Shown: positions 1 through 9,359 of the stretch, one piece after another
Position numbering within the stretch: the stretch's first letter is position 1
Layout of the letters: the number at the start of each line of letters is the position of its first letter
Assembly (NCBI GenBank): GCA_037046735.1
Contig: JBAOHC010000027.1
Location: 1,053,382-1,117,381 of the forward strand
Reading direction: 5' to 3'
Origin: JADKAV01 sp037046735
Lineage (GTDB): Bacteria; Actinomycetota; Actinomycetes; S36-B12; UBA10799
DNA length: 64,000 nucleotides
Made by a program: the position numbers and the translations under genes
The notes under the pieces: generated by a model
The model's input: the letters and a program-made list of their open reading frames with translations, nothing else
Told to the model about the DNA's origin: nothing
The model's database searches: none

Positions 1-749
1 AGACTATCGGGGCTCGGGCCCGCGCCGCTGGCGGGCAGCCGGCGGGACTCCCAGGCACCACGCGGGGTGATCGCCCGGATGCTCTCGACGATGTCGTCGA
101 TGTGGGTGGGGCCCGACGCGAAGTGTCCGCCCGCTCGTGTGGCCACCCATCCCCCGACGGTCGCGAACTCGAACGACTGCGGGAAGAAGCGCGTTGTCAG
201 ACCATGCTCAGCGAGTTGCGACTCGACCTGCGGGCCGGTGGTGCCAGCCTGGACCAGCGCAGACCGGGAGATGGTGTCGACGTCCAAGACGCGGTTCAGC
301 CTCGACAGGTCCAGGCTCAACACGCCGTTGTACGCGTCCAGGTCGCGTGGCTCCACACCGCCGACAACGCTCGTTCCGCCGCCGAACGGGATCACGGCGA
401 CGTGCTGGTCGGCCGCCCACGAAAGTACGCGGTCGATATCCTCCTCGTCCTCGGGGAGGGCGACGAAGTCCACAGCCGTGCGGAAGTCGCCGCGAAACCC
501 GCGCACGACGTCTCGATAGGCCTTGCCCATAGCGTGGCTGGCCCGGGCATGTCGATCCGTCCTGGCGATGCGCTGCAACGGCCCGGGTGTGATGCGCGGT
601 TCGGGAAGGACCGCACGATCCAGCGGAACTGGCAGTTCTGGCTCCAACCGGCCGAAGCCCAGGTACTCGACGATCCCGGGGGCAGCTGCCCCGAGTTGCT
701 CCAGCGTGAGTTGCTGCTCGTCGCTGCCCCACCCCCAGTGTTTGCGCAT
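1..749 (-). CDS. FAD-binding oxidase, alkylglycerone-phosphate synthase-like (3' end outside window)
   Basis: This reading frame opens at an ATG at 749 and runs without a stop to the window edge, so only about 249 N-terminal residues are seen. The N-terminus (MRKHWGWGSDEQQLTLEQL) resembles actinobacterial alkyldihydroxyacetonephosphate synthase (AgpS)-like flavoproteins. A textbook PCMH-type FAD-binding loop, VIPFGGGTSVVGG, lies around residues 122-134, and a second conserved stretch, FATVGGWVATRAGGHFASGP, lies near residues 205-224. Such enzymes bind FAD and oxidise a hydroxy acid or exchange the acyl group of acyl-DHAP. It is transcribed divergently from the acyl-CoA dehydrogenase at 830, which suggests a lipid-related role. 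The FAD_binding_4 family is secure; the substrate is not, and a glycolate or lactate oxidase-like function is possible. Confidence 0.85.
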   Translation of the reverse strand, partial: MRKHWGWGSDEQQLTLEQLGAAAPGIVEYLGFGRLEPELPVPLDRAVLPEPRITPGPLQRIARTDRHARASHAMGKAYRDVVRGFRGDFRTAVDFVALPEDEEDIDRVLSWAADQHVAVIPFGGGTSVVGGVEPRDLDAYNGVLSLDLSRLNRVLDVDTISRSALVQAGTTGPQVESQLAEHGLTTRFFPQSFEFATVGGWVATRAGGHFASGPTHIDDIVESIRAITPRGAWESRRLPASGAGPSPDS

Positions 750-758
750 AGCGCCCAC

Positions 759-782
759 GCTAGGGCCTGCGCTAGGGCCTGC
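759..782. repeat. Tandem 12-bp direct repeat between divergent genes
   Basis: The 12-mer GCTAGGGCCTGC occurs twice head to tail, at 759-770 and 771-782. It sits in the 80-bp gap between the divergent FAD oxidase and acyl-CoA dehydrogenase starts, where both promoters must lie. It could be a regulator-binding site or a simple slippage duplication; nothing further can be said. Confidence 0.5.
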
Positions 783-829
783 GCAATCCCGACACGCGGT
801 CTCATCGGGCACGTCCTAGGCTGACGCCC

Positions 830-1945
830 ATGACGACCTTCCTTACCCCCGAACGCCAGGCGCTGGGCGAGACCGTGCGAGCCTTCACCGCCGAACAGAT
901 CGCCCCGTACCTGCGCCAGTGGGAGGACGCCGGCGAACTGCCGCGGGAACTGCACAAGCGGGCGGCGGCCCTTGGGCTGCTCGGAATCGGCTACCCGGAA
1001 GAGGTCGGCGGCAGCGGCGGTGAGGCGGCTGACGTCTTGGTCGTCACGGAGTCCGTGCTGGCAGGCGGCGGCTCCGGCGGTGTGATCGCCGGGCTCTTCA
1101 CACACGGCATCGCGATTCCCCACATCATCGACTCCGGCGATCCGGATCTGATCGACAGGTGGGTCCGCCCCGTGCTGGCCGGTGAGCTGATCGCATGCCT
1201 GGCGGTGACCGAACCCGGTGGCGGTTCGGACGTGGGAAACCTGCTGACACGAGCCGACGAGTCTGGTGACGGTTGGGTGCTGAACGGTTCTAAGACGTTC
1301 ATCACCTCCGGTGCCCGCGCCGACGTGGCCGTGGTCGCGGCCCGGGTGCGAAACGCCGCTGGGGCCGCCGGAGTCGGGCTGTTCGCGGTGCCGACGGACC
1401 AGCCCGGCTTCCAGGTCACGGGGCGCCTGGAGAAGATGGGCTGGCACTGCAGCGACACTGCGGAGATCGGGCTGGTGGACGCCCGCGCTGAGCTCATCAC
1501 CGAGCAGGGATTTGCCTCCCTGGCCCGCCACTTCGCCACGGAGCGCTTGTCGTTGGGCGTGACGGGGTATGCCACCGCAGCTCGCTGCGTGGACCTTGCC
1601 CGGGACTGGATCACACAGCGGGAGACGTTCGGCCGGCCCCTGTCCAAGCGGCAGGTGATTCGCCACACCTTCGTCGAGATGAATCGCATCACCGACGTGG
1701 CTCGCTCCTACACCCGCAACCTGTCCCTGGGTGAAGTGACGGTCCTGGACGCGATCTACGCGAAGAAGACGGGCGTGGACTGCGCGGCATTCGTGACCGA
1801 TCGCGCCGTGCAGTTGCTCGGCGGCATGGGGTACGTCTCGGACGGCGAGGTTGAACGGCACTACCGCGACGCCCGGATCCTGGGCATCGGCGGCGGTGCC
1901 GATGAAGTGATGGCAGACCTGGCCGCACGACTGCTGGGCCTCTGA
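830..1945 (+). CDS. Acyl-CoA dehydrogenase
   Basis: A 371-residue protein of the acyl-CoA dehydrogenase superfamily, which introduces an alpha-beta double bond into acyl-CoA thioesters using FAD and passes electrons to ETF. The N-terminal helical domain is residues 1-110. The flavin and substrate-contact motif AVTEPGGGSDVG falls around residue 125. The C-terminal signature includes QLLGGMGYVSDGEVERHYRD followed by ARILGIGGGADEVM at the extreme C-terminus. Length is family-typical (370-390). The ATG at 830 gives a normal N-terminus, directly after the intergenic repeat. It is monocistronic and followed by a hairpin at 1949. Chain-length or branched-chain specificity cannot be read from sequence. 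Confidence 0.92.
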   Translation: MTTFLTPERQALGETVRAFTAEQIAPYLRQWEDAGELPRELHKRAAALGLLGIGYPEEVGGSGGEAADVLVVTESVLAGGGSGGVIAGLFTHGIAIPHIIDSGDPDLIDRWVRPVLAGELIACLAVTEPGGGSDVGNLLTRADESGDGWVLNGSKTFITSGARADVAVVAARVRNAAGAAGVGLFAVPTDQPGFQVTGRLEKMGWHCSDTAEIGLVDARAELITEQGFASLARHFATERLSLGVTGYATAARCVDLARDWITQRETFGRPLSKRQVIRHTFVEMNRITDVARSYTRNLSLGEVTVLDAIYAKKTGVDCAAFVTDRAVQLLGGMGYVSDGEVERHYRDARILGIGGGADEVMADLAARLLGL

Positions 1946-1948
1946 CGG

Positions 1949-1969
1949 GATCGGCCTTGAAGGCCGATC
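1949..1969. terminator. Hairpin downstream of acyl-CoA dehydrogenase
   Basis: GATCGGCCTT and AAGGCCGATC are perfect inverted arms separated by one base, starting 3 nt after the dehydrogenase stop codon. There is no U-tract, as is common in high-GC actinobacteria. It probably ends transcription from the dehydrogenase, which converges on the DUF222 gene. Confidence 0.65.
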
Positions 1970-2016
1970 GCTCCGGGGGTGAACTGCTCCCACGGCTGCA
2001 GGTGTTGGCTGCGCTG

Positions 2017-2030
2017 CCCGCGTGTGCGGG
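2017..2030 (-). repeat. Stem-loop at the 3' end of DUF222/HNH copy 1
   Basis: CCCGC and GCGGG arms around a 4-nt loop, 11 nt past the stop codon of the DUF222/HNH gene on the minus strand. The same stem, with one loop base changed and at the same offset, follows the second copy at 38686. It may be a terminator or an end structure of a duplicated element. Confidence 0.55.
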
Positions 2031-2041
2031 TGGGCCCGGTT

Positions 2042-3151
2042 CTACGGGTCGTCGGGTGGGTTGGTGTATCGCTTGCCGCGGGGGCTGATCCAGACGGTGG
2101 TGCCGTCGGGTTGGCGTTCGACCCGCCAGCCGCTGTGGGTTTTGATGCGGTGATGGTAGCGGCATAACGCCTGTAGATTGTCCGCGTCGGTGGGACCTGC
2201 GGGCCAGGGCACGATGTGGTCCAGGTCGCAGTGGCGGGCTGGTCGGCGGCAGCCGGGGAACCGGCAGCGCCGGTCCCGGGTGCGCACATACCGGCGCATC
2301 GTCAAGGTGGGCAGGTAGCCGGCGCACAGCTGCGGCAGGGTCAGCCGGATGATCGCCGACGGCACCTCCAGACGGCGCAACAGCTCATCCGCGTGGCCGT
2401 CGGCGATCGGGCCGTACCCCTCGATCTCCGCCCCGTCGTCGGTCATGATCACCGCGATCGGGACCTGCTCGGCCGCGGTGATCCCGGTGAGCAGTTCGAT
2501 GAACATGTCGGCCTGGATGGCATCCCGGTTGCCCTGAATGCTGTTGGACCGGACCCGGATCGACTCCATGCAGGCGGTGGCCTGCTCCGCGGTGAGGTAG
2601 GCGGACAGGGTGGCCATGCCGTCCGGCTCCGGGGTCAACGTCACCTTGCGTGACTTGCGGGCCTTCTTCCGGCGGCGTTCCGCAGCCTCGGCGTCGATCC
2701 GGTCGACCTGCCGGGTCAGCCACGGCCGTATCTGCCCGCGGGTCCGGGTGGCGGCATAGTCGATGGCCCGCTGTGCCAGCGCCTGCCGGTCGGCCGGGGA
2801 CAGCCCGCAGGTGGCCCGGGCGATCTCACGCACCTTCACCAAATCCAGGCGCCCGTCAGCCAACGCCGCCAGCAGCACCGGCAGGTCCCGCACCACGTCC
2901 ACCGCCACATCCACCATGGTCGAGGCGAACCCCGGCGTCCACACCATCGCGCACGCGACCTCCGGCGGGGTCGGATCCACCACCACCCCATCCGGATCCG
3001 CCCCCAGCTCAGACTCCACGAACACCTGATGGAAAGCCTGCAACTGCTGGGCGTGGCAGAACCCGATCACCGCCTCAGCCGCCTTCGCCAGCTCCAACGG
3101 ATCCTCGCCGGAGAACAACTCCGCAAGCACCGCGACCACCGATTCGTTCAT
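2042..3151 (-). CDS. DUF222/HNH endonuclease domain protein (13E12-repeat family), copy 1
   Basis: A 369-residue protein with an alpha-helical DUF222 region (about residues 30-250) and a C-terminal HNH nuclease domain. The HNH domain carries CRFPGCRRPARHCDLDHIVP, then N in DADNLQALCRYHH (about residues 300-345). The expected zinc-binding cysteines and catalytic His are present, so it looks intact. The ATG at 3151 was chosen because the second copy at 37565 is identical there and sequence similarity weakens upstream. These genes are multicopy in many actinobacteria (REP13E12 in Mycobacterium tuberculosis belongs to the family); their function is unresolved. The copies differ at about 18 of 369 residues by my hand alignment. 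It is convergent with the acyl-CoA dehydrogenase. Confidence 0.9.
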   Translation of the reverse strand: MNESVVAVLAELFSGEDPLELAKAAEAVIGFCHAQQLQAFHQVFVESELGADPDGVVVDPTPPEVACAMVWTPGFASTMVDVAVDVVRDLPVLLAALADGRLDLVKVREIARATCGLSPADRQALAQRAIDYAATRTRGQIRPWLTRQVDRIDAEAAERRRKKARKSRKVTLTPEPDGMATLSAYLTAEQATACMESIRVRSNSIQGNRDAIQADMFIELLTGITAAEQVPIAVIMTDDGAEIEGYGPIADGHADELLRRLEVPSAIIRLTLPQLCAGYLPTLTMRRYVRTRDRRCRFPGCRRPARHCDLDHIVPWPAGPTDADNLQALCRYHHRIKTHSGWRVERQPDGTTVWISPRGKRYTNPPDDP

Positions 3152-3180
3152 GCCCACACCGTACGACAGACCTACGACAA
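3152..3180 (-). promoter_or_regulatory. Conserved upstream box of DUF222/HNH copy 1
   Basis: The 29 bases before the start codon are almost identical to those before copy 2 (two differences in this block). They contain two GTCGTA motifs 11 bp apart. No clear Shine-Dalgarno sequence is seen in either copy. This strict conservation where neighbouring DNA has drifted suggests promoter, operator or leaderless-initiation function. Confidence 0.45.
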
Positions 3181-3327
3181 AACCCTCTGAGCAGGCATTT
3201 TGCAGTCGACGACCCTGCGGGTGAAGTGTTCGTTCTGGAGGACAACAGGTCATCGATTCTGGATGCGACACGCCGAACCGATGGGCACGACACGGATAGA
3301 TCCCAGGTGCTGGTTGTGACCCAACCG

Positions 3328-4305
3328 TCAGCCCGTGCGGTTCACCACGTAGTCACACACCGACGCCAGACCATCGCGAGCCGATCCTGCCGGCAGCGGC
3401 TCCAAACATGCCCGCGCATCGTCGGCCCACTGCCGCGCGACTGCCCGGGCCTCCTGCAGCGCTGGATGGGCCCGCAGCAGATCGAGCGCGACCACCACCT
3501 CGTCATCGGACAGCGGACGAGCGAGCATCTCCAGCAGCCGCTCGTCCCCACCCTGCTGCAGGACAAGCAGCCCGGCCAGCGTAGGGACACCCTCCTTGAG
3601 ATCCGTACCCGGGGTTTTCCCGGAGTGAGCGGAGTCGCTGGTGAGGTCCACGAGATCGTCGGCGAGTTGGAAGGCCACCCCAATCCGTTCGCCGTAGCGG
3701 GTGACGGTGTCAATGATTGCGTCGTCACAACCGGCGAACATGGCGCCGAACTGTGCTGAGGTGGCGATCAAGGAACCGGTCTTGTCGGCGAGCACCTGCA
3801 GGTGGTGATCCACCTCGTCCTGACCATCGGCTGGACCCACGGTCTCCCGGATCTGCCCGGTGACCAGCCGCTCGAAGGTCCGGGCTTGAATCCGCACGGC
3901 CTCAGGGCCGAGGTCGGCGAGGATGTCCGACGCCCGGGAGAACAGGAAGTCCCCGGTCAGGATCGCCACGCTGTTGTCCCAGCGCGTGTTCGCCGATGGC
4001 CGGCCCCGGCGCATGGGCGCCTCGTCCATGACATCGTCGTGGTACAGCGTCGCCAGATGAGTCAGCTCCACCACGGTCGCCGCCGCCACCACATCGGCGC
4101 GGTCCGGATCCCCCAGCCCGGCACACAAGAGGGTCATCAGCGGCCGGAACCGCTTGCCGCCCGCCTCCACGAGGTGAGCGGACGTCTCTGTGACGAAGGG
4201 ATAACTGCTCTTCACGGCAGCGGCCAGCCGGGACTCGACGCGCTGCAGTCCCCCCTGCAGCTCGTCGCGCAGGGCTGGATCGGTGATGAATGCCAAATTC
4301 GGCAC
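3328..4305 (-). CDS. Polyprenyl diphosphate synthase (menaquinone side chain)
   Basis: A 325-residue trans-isoprenyl diphosphate synthase. It condenses isopentenyl diphosphate onto an allylic primer to make the long prenyl tail that MenA attaches to the quinone ring. The GGKRFRP substrate motif is near residue 50. The first aspartate-rich motif is DDVMDEAPMRRGRPS (about residues 89-103) and the second is QLADDLVDL (about residues 214-222). Length matches heptaprenyl/octaprenyl synthases (GrcC/HepT type). It lies 26 bp downstream of nuoN in the same direction and may be co-transcribed with the complex I operon, which fits quinone supply. Tail length cannot be predicted. Confidence 0.93.
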   Translation of the reverse strand: MPNLAFITDPALRDELQGGLQRVESRLAAAVKSSYPFVTETSAHLVEAGGKRFRPLMTLLCAGLGDPDRADVVAAATVVELTHLATLYHDDVMDEAPMRRGRPSANTRWDNSVAILTGDFLFSRASDILADLGPEAVRIQARTFERLVTGQIRETVGPADGQDEVDHHLQVLADKTGSLIATSAQFGAMFAGCDDAIIDTVTRYGERIGVAFQLADDLVDLTSDSAHSGKTPGTDLKEGVPTLAGLLVLQQGGDERLLEMLARPLSDDEVVVALDLLRAHPALQEARAVARQWADDARACLEPLPAGSARDGLASVCDYVVNRTG

Positions 4306-4331
4306 CGATCACACCCCTAACTGGTGGTGAC

Positions 4332-5880
4332 TCACCTGATGAACGTGGACGCCTTGTATGCCAAGTCCAGCACGGATTCGGGAAGAACGCCAAGAATCAC
4401 CGTAACTGCCACGCTCACCCCGATCGCGATCGCGGTCAGGCTGGACGGCACAACCACGGCGGGCGCGTCGTCGGCCCGTTCCGTGAAGAACATCAGCACG
4501 ATCACTCGGACGTAGAAGAATGCTGCGATCGCGGAAGCGATAACGCCGACGATCACCACGGGGGTGGCGCCCCCGGCGATGCCGGCCTGGAACACCGCGA
4601 ACTTGCTGGTGAAGCCCGATGTCAAAGGAATCCCGGCGAAGGCGAGCAACAGGATCGCCATCGCGCCGGCCACGAGCGGCGAGGTCTTTCCCAGACCCGC
4701 CCATTGCGACAGCCGCGTGGCTTCCCCGGCAGGGTCGCGCACCAGGGTCACGATGGCGAAGGCACCCAAGGTCGAGAAGCCGTAGGCCAGGACGTAGAAC
4801 ATGGTGCCCGATAACCCGGCGGAATTGGTCGCCACGACCCCGATCAGCATGAAGCCGGCATTGGCGATGGCCGAGTAGGCCAGCATCCGCTTGATGTCGC
4901 TCTGGGTCAGCGCCAGGATCGCTCCGATCAGCATGGTGGCGATGGCTACCGCCCACATCAGCGGCCGCCAGTCCCACCGCAGACCGCCCAGCGCGACGTA
5001 CGTCAGGCGCAACAGGGCACCGAAAGCTGCGACCTTCACACCGGCCGCCATGAAGGCGGTGGCGGGCGTCGGAGCGCCTTGGTAGACATCCGGAGTCCAT
5101 TGATGGAACGGCACCGCCCCGATCTTGAACAGTAGGCCGACGAACAGCAGGCCGGTCGCGGCGATGAGCAGGCCGTTGTTGCCGGGGTCGGCAGCCATGC
5201 TGTCCACAATCTGGCTGAAGTTGATGCTGCCCGAGAAGCCGTAGAGCATGGCCGCGCCGAACACGAAGAAGCCGGAGGAGTAGGCGCCGAGCAGGAAGTA
5301 CTTCATTGCCGCTTCCTGGCTGAGCAGCCGGCGGCGACGGGCCATCCCAGCCATCAGGTACAGCGGCAAGGACATGACCTCCAGGGCCACGAACATGGTC
5401 AGCAGATCGTTCGCGGCGACGAAGAGCATCATCCCGCCGACGCAGAACAGGAACAGCGGCCAGATCTCGGTCTGCAGCCAGCCCCGCTCGGTGAAGGCCT
5501 TCTCATCGGCGCTGCCCGGCAGGGCCGATGCCTGGGGGGCGAAAGCGTCTCCGGCGGGGTCCGCCTTGCGCTCGGCCATCAGCAGCGCCGAGACCATGGC
5601 GATCAGCAGGATGCTGCCCTGCATGAACAGAGCCGGGCCGTCGATGGCCACGGTGCCCTGCCGCGGCCAGTTCGTTGGTTCCGGCCAGCCGCACGGTCTG
5701 CACCAGGGCCAGCAACAGCACCACACCCACCAGCACCAACTGCACCACCCGGCGTTGGGCACGGCCCACGAACGCCTCGACCAGCACGCTCAGCACCGCG
5801 CCCGTGAGCACGATCAGCATCGGTGCGACCAGTGCGTACTTGATCTCTGGCGCGGTGAACGTCTCGATCACGGTGTTCAC
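4332..5880 (-). CDS. nuoN: NADH-quinone oxidoreductase subunit N (apparent frameshift)
   Basis: Membrane proton-pumping subunit of complex I, related to Mrp antiporters. The N-terminal part (from a GTG at 5880, MNTVIETFTAPEIKYALVAP) and the remainder (GTVAIDGPALFMQGSILL onward to the stop at 4332) lie in different frames. The break falls near 5661 and looks like one extra base. Removing it gives 515 residues, typical for NuoN, with about 14 predicted membrane segments and the conserved lysine-bearing region FLLFKIGAVPFHQWTPDVYQ (here LLFKIGAVPFHQW). The start overlaps the nuoM stop by 4 bp. A sequencing indel is the simplest explanation, since the rest of the operon is intact. Confidence 0.9.
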
Positions 5881-7433
5881 TGCTGCTCACCTCCTGGCAG
5901 ACATCCGTCGGCGAAGTCGCAGTCGGCGGTGACCCCCACCCCTGGATCCTGGACGCCAACGGCAGCCAGGGTCTGGTCGACAGCGGGGTTGATGACGTTG
6001 AGTGCGGGTGCCGGGAACACCCCGAGGGCGATGATCAGAGCCACCAGCGGCGCGATCGCGACCACCTCGCGACCTCGCACCTCGGTGATTCCCTCACAGC
6101 CCGGCTTCAGGGGTCCGGTCATCGTGCGCTGGTACAGCCACAGCACGTACAGCGCAGCCAGCACGATGCCACTCGTGGCGATCACAGCGACGATCGGGTA
6201 CTTGATGAAAGTGCCGACCAGCACAAGGAACTCGCTGATGAACGAGCCCATGCCGGGCAGCGCCAACGACGACAGCCCGGAGATCAGGAATAGTCCGGCC
6301 AGTAGCGGCGCCACCTTGACGACCCCGCCGTAGTCCTCGATGAGCTTGGAGCCCCGTCTGCTGATCAGGAAGCCCGCCACCAGGAACAGGGCTGCCGTCG
6401 ACAGGCCGTGGTTGACCATGTAGAGCGTCGACCCGCTCTGCCCTTGGCTGGTCAGGGCGAAGATGCCCAGCGTGATGAAGCCGAAATGGCTCACCGACGT
6501 GTAGGCGATCAGGCGTTTGATGTCGGTCTGACCGATGGCCACCAACGCACCGTAGATGATCCCGATCACCGAGATGGCGATGATGATCGGCGTGTAGAAC
6601 TGCGAGGCCTCCGGGAAGATCGGCAGGCAGTACCGCAGCATCCCGAATGTACCGACCTTGTCGAGCACTCCGACCAGCAGGACAGCGCTGCCGGGCTGGG
6701 CCTCCGTGGCGGCGTCGGGCAGCCACGTGTGGAAGGGCCACAGCGGCGCCTTCACCGCGAAGGCGAAGAAGAAGCCCAAGAACAGCATGCGTTGCGTGGA
6801 CGGATCCATGTTGAGTTGGGTCAGGGCCAGGAAGTCGAACGTCCCCGCCCCGAACTCGCGCTGGCTCACCACGTAGAGACCGATCAGGCTGGCCAGCATG
6901 AACAGGCCACCGAAGAGGCTCACGATCAGGAACTTGACCGCCGCATAGGAGCGCCGGACCCCGCCGTAGCGACCGATCATGAAGTACATCGGGATGAGCA
7001 TGACCTCGAAGAACACGTAGAAGAGGAAGACATCGATCGAGGCGAACACCCCGATCATCGCGACCAACAGGGCCAGCATCAAGGCGAAGTAGCCCTTGGT
7101 CGGCGCCTCGCTGTGGTCGGCCTCGTTCCAGCCGGCCAGGATGACGATCGGCACCAGGACGGCGGCCAATGCGATCAGGACCAGCGCGATGCCATCCACC
7201 CCTAGGGCGAACGAGATCCCGAAGGTGGCGATCCAGGGCTGCGAGAACACGAACTGGAACGGCTCGGTGCTGTTGCCGTCGAATTGCAGAGCCATCGCGA
7301 TGACCAGGACGAGCGTGGCAATGCTGAACGCCAGCGCCACCTGTTTGGCCAGGTCCGGTTTGTCCTTGGGCAGCAGTGCCACCACCACGGCCCCGATGGC
7401 CGGGACCAGCAAGAGGGTGATCAACCAGTTCAT
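5877..7433 (-). CDS. nuoM: NADH-quinone oxidoreductase subunit M
   Basis: A 518-residue polytopic antiporter-like subunit of complex I that carries one of the proton channels in the membrane arm. About 14 hydrophobic segments are visible. The conserved channel motifs are present: a glutamate in FYVFFEVMLIPMYFMIGRYG (near residues 135-155), the lysine in FFAFAVKAPLWPFHTWLPDA (near residue 230), and the HFGFITLGIFAL stretch in the second half. The ATG at 7433 directly follows the nuoL stop, and the TGA at 5877 overlaps the GTG start of nuoN. Length and sequence are normal for actinobacterial NuoM. Confidence 0.97.
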   Translation of the reverse strand: MNWLITLLLVPAIGAVVVALLPKDKPDLAKQVALAFSIATLVLVIAMALQFDGNSTEPFQFVFSQPWIATFGISFALGVDGIALVLIALAAVLVPIVILAGWNEADHSEAPTKGYFALMLALLVAMIGVFASIDVFLFYVFFEVMLIPMYFMIGRYGGVRRSYAAVKFLIVSLFGGLFMLASLIGLYVVSQREFGAGTFDFLALTQLNMDPSTQRMLFLGFFFAFAVKAPLWPFHTWLPDAATEAQPGSAVLLVGVLDKVGTFGMLRYCLPIFPEASQFYTPIIIAISVIGIIYGALVAIGQTDIKRLIAYTSVSHFGFITLGIFALTSQGQSGSTLYMVNHGLSTAALFLVAGFLISRRGSKLIEDYGGVVKVAPLLAGLFLISGLSSLALPGMGSFISEFLVLVGTFIKYPIVAVIATSGIVLAALYVLWLYQRTMTGPLKPGCEGITEVRGREVVAIAPLVALIIALGVFPAPALNVINPAVDQTLAAVGVQDPGVGVTADCDFADGCLPGGEQQ

Positions 7434-9359
7434 TTAGAGCCTCACCACCAGCATCAGGGCGAACAGGACGAAGGCTCCGGCCAGCATCGACAGCGCGTAG
7501 GAGCGCGAGAAGCCGGTCTGCCATTTTCGCAACTTGCCCGACAGCGCTGCGGTGGCTGAACCCACTGCCAGCAGGCTGCCATCGATGCTGCGGTTGTCGA
7601 ACCAGACCAGCGCACGGGTCAGGTACTGACCCGGCCGCATGAATACCGCCTCGTTGAAGGAGTCGCCGTAGAGATCCTTGCGGGCGGCCACCGTGAGCGG
7701 GGACACCGACTCGGGTGCGGTCAGGGGCACATCCCGGCGGTACTGCTGGTAGGCCAGCAGGGCGCCGATGATGACCAGCAGCAAGGTGCCGCCGCTGATC
7801 ACCCAAATCGGCAGCGGGGGCTCGGGGTGCTCAAAACCGGTGACCGGCTCCAGCCAGTGTTCGATCGCACCGCCCCAGGCCAGGACGAAGCCACTGACGG
7901 CTGATAGCAGACCAAGAATGATCAGCGGGATCGTCATGACCGACGGCGACTCGTGCGGGTGGACGTCGTCCGTCCAGCGCTTCTTACCCAGGAACGTCAT
8001 CGTGAACAGCCGCGTCATGTAGAACGCGGTGATCGCGGCACCCAGCGCCGCGGCCAGGCCTGCCCACCAACTCTGCTGGAAGGCAGCCTCGATGATCTTG
8101 TCCTTGGAGTAGAAACCGGAGAACGGCGGCACACCCATGATCGCCAGCCAGCCGGCCGCGAACGTGACATAGGTGATCACCATGACGGTCCGGATGGCCC
8201 CGAACCGGCGCATGTTCTCCTGATTGTTGAAGGAGTGCATGACCGACCCGGCCCCGAGGAACATGTTGGCTTTGAAGAAGCCGTGGTTGACCAGGTGGAA
8301 GATGGCGAAGACGTAGCCGATCGGCCCGAGGCCGGCACCGAGCATCATGTACCCGATCTGCGACATCGTCGATCCGGCCAGGACCTTCTTGATCTCATCC
8401 TTCGCGGTACCGATGATGGCTCCGAAGATCAGCGTCACAGTACCGACGATGATCACCGCCATCTGCGCGGTGGGAGCAGCATCGAAGATCACGTTGGAGC
8501 GCACGATCAGGTAGACACCGGCGGTGACCATGGTCGCGGCGTGGATCAGCGCCGACACCGGGGTGGGGCCTTCCATCGCGTCGAGCAGCCAGGATTGCAG
8601 CGGCACCTGGGCCGACTTGCCACACGCGGCCAGCAGCAGCAACAAACCGATCCACGTCAGATCGCTCTGCCCCGCCTCGCCGACCTGCGCGAAGACCTCG
8701 GGGAAGGTGGTCGTACCGAAGGTGACGAAGATCAGCATGATCGCGATCGACAGGCCGAAGTCACCGACCCGGTTGACCACAAAGGCCTTCTTCGCCGCCA
8801 CAGCGGCACTGTTCTTGTACTGCCAGAAGCCGATGAGCAGGTAGGACGCCAGGCCCACACCTTCCCACCCGACGTACAGCAGCAGGTAGTTGTCGGCCAG
8901 GACGAGCAGGAGCATGGCCGCGACGAACAGGTTCAGGTAGGCGAAGAACAGTCGCCGCTTGGGGTCATCCTTCATGTACCCGATCGAGTAGATGTGGATC
9001 AAGGAACCCACACCGGTGATCAGCAGCACGAAGGTCATCGACAACTGGTCGAGCTGGAAGCCCACATTGGCGCGGAAGTCCCCGACGATCACCCAGTCCC
9101 ACATGTGCTGGATGACGCCGCGCTCCTCGCTGGGCTCGCCCAGCATGGCCAGCCACATCATCACGGCCGCGACGAACGACCCGATCGGCAGCACCGTGGC
9201 CAGGTAGTGACCCCACGAGTTGGTCCGGTTACCCATGACCAGCAGGAAGATGGCGCCGAACAGCGGCAGGGCGATGAGCAGCCAGATGTAGGCGAAGATC
9301 CCCTCGGCCGGGGCATACGTAATGGTCGGCGTGGCGGACGCCGCAAGCATGGTTGTCAT
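7434..9359 (-). CDS. nuoL: NADH-quinone oxidoreductase subunit L
   Basis: A 641-residue distal membrane-arm subunit with about 16 transmembrane segments, including the long amphipathic lateral helix and C-terminal anchor expected of NuoL. Key stretches seen are LYVGWEGVGLASYLLIGFW (about residues 145-165), AACGKSAQVPLQSWLLDAMEG with VSALIHAATMVTAGVYLI (about residues 245-285), and GTVTLIFGAIIGTAKDEIKK. It is translated from an ATG at 9359 abutting the nuoK stop. It transports protons across the cytoplasmic membrane as quinone is reduced at the NuoB/D/H interface. No anomalies were seen. Confidence 0.97.
   Translation of the reverse strand: MTTMLAASATPTITYAPAEGIFAYIWLLIALPLFGAIFLLVMGNRTNSWGHYLATVLPIGSFVAAVMMWLAMLGEPSEERGVIQHMWDWVIVGDFRANVGFQLDQLSMTFVLLITGVGSLIHIYSIGYMKDDPKRRLFFAYLNLFVAAMLLLVLADNYLLLYVGWEGVGLASYLLIGFWQYKNSAAVAAKKAFVVNRVGDFGLSIAIMLIFVTFGTTTFPEVFAQVGEAGQSDLTWIGLLLLLAACGKSAQVPLQSWLLDAMEGPTPVSALIHAATMVTAGVYLIVRSNVIFDAAPTAQMAVIIVGTVTLIFGAIIGTAKDEIKKVLAGSTMSQIGYMMLGAGLGPIGYVFAIFHLVNHGFFKANMFLGAGSVMHSFNNQENMRRFGAIRTVMVITYVTFAAGWLAIMGVPPFSGFYSKDKIIEAAFQQSWWAGLAAALGAAITAFYMTRLFTMTFLGKKRWTDDVHPHESPSVMTIPLIILGLLSAVSGFVLAWGGAIEHWLEPVTGFEHPEPPLPIWVISGGTLLLVIIGALLAYQQYRRDVPLTAPESVSPLTVAARKDLYGDSFNEAVFMRPGQYLTRALVWFDNRSIDGSLLAVGSATAALSGKLRKWQTGFSRSYALSMLAGAFVLFALMLVVRL

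Noticed and set aside
392..1993. A 533-codon minus-strand frame across the acyl-CoA dehydrogenase
   Set aside because: Composition is typical of an antisense frame and it overlaps two genes with strong motifs.
2042..3151. Classical insertion sequence or transposase at the DUF222 gene
   Set aside because: There is no transposase motif, no terminal inverted repeats and no target duplication that I could see; only the conserved flanks described.
3152..3327. A longer N-terminus for the DUF222 gene, or a separate small gene
   Set aside because: Upstream codons diverge between the two copies and the second copy has a stop in the equivalent frame.
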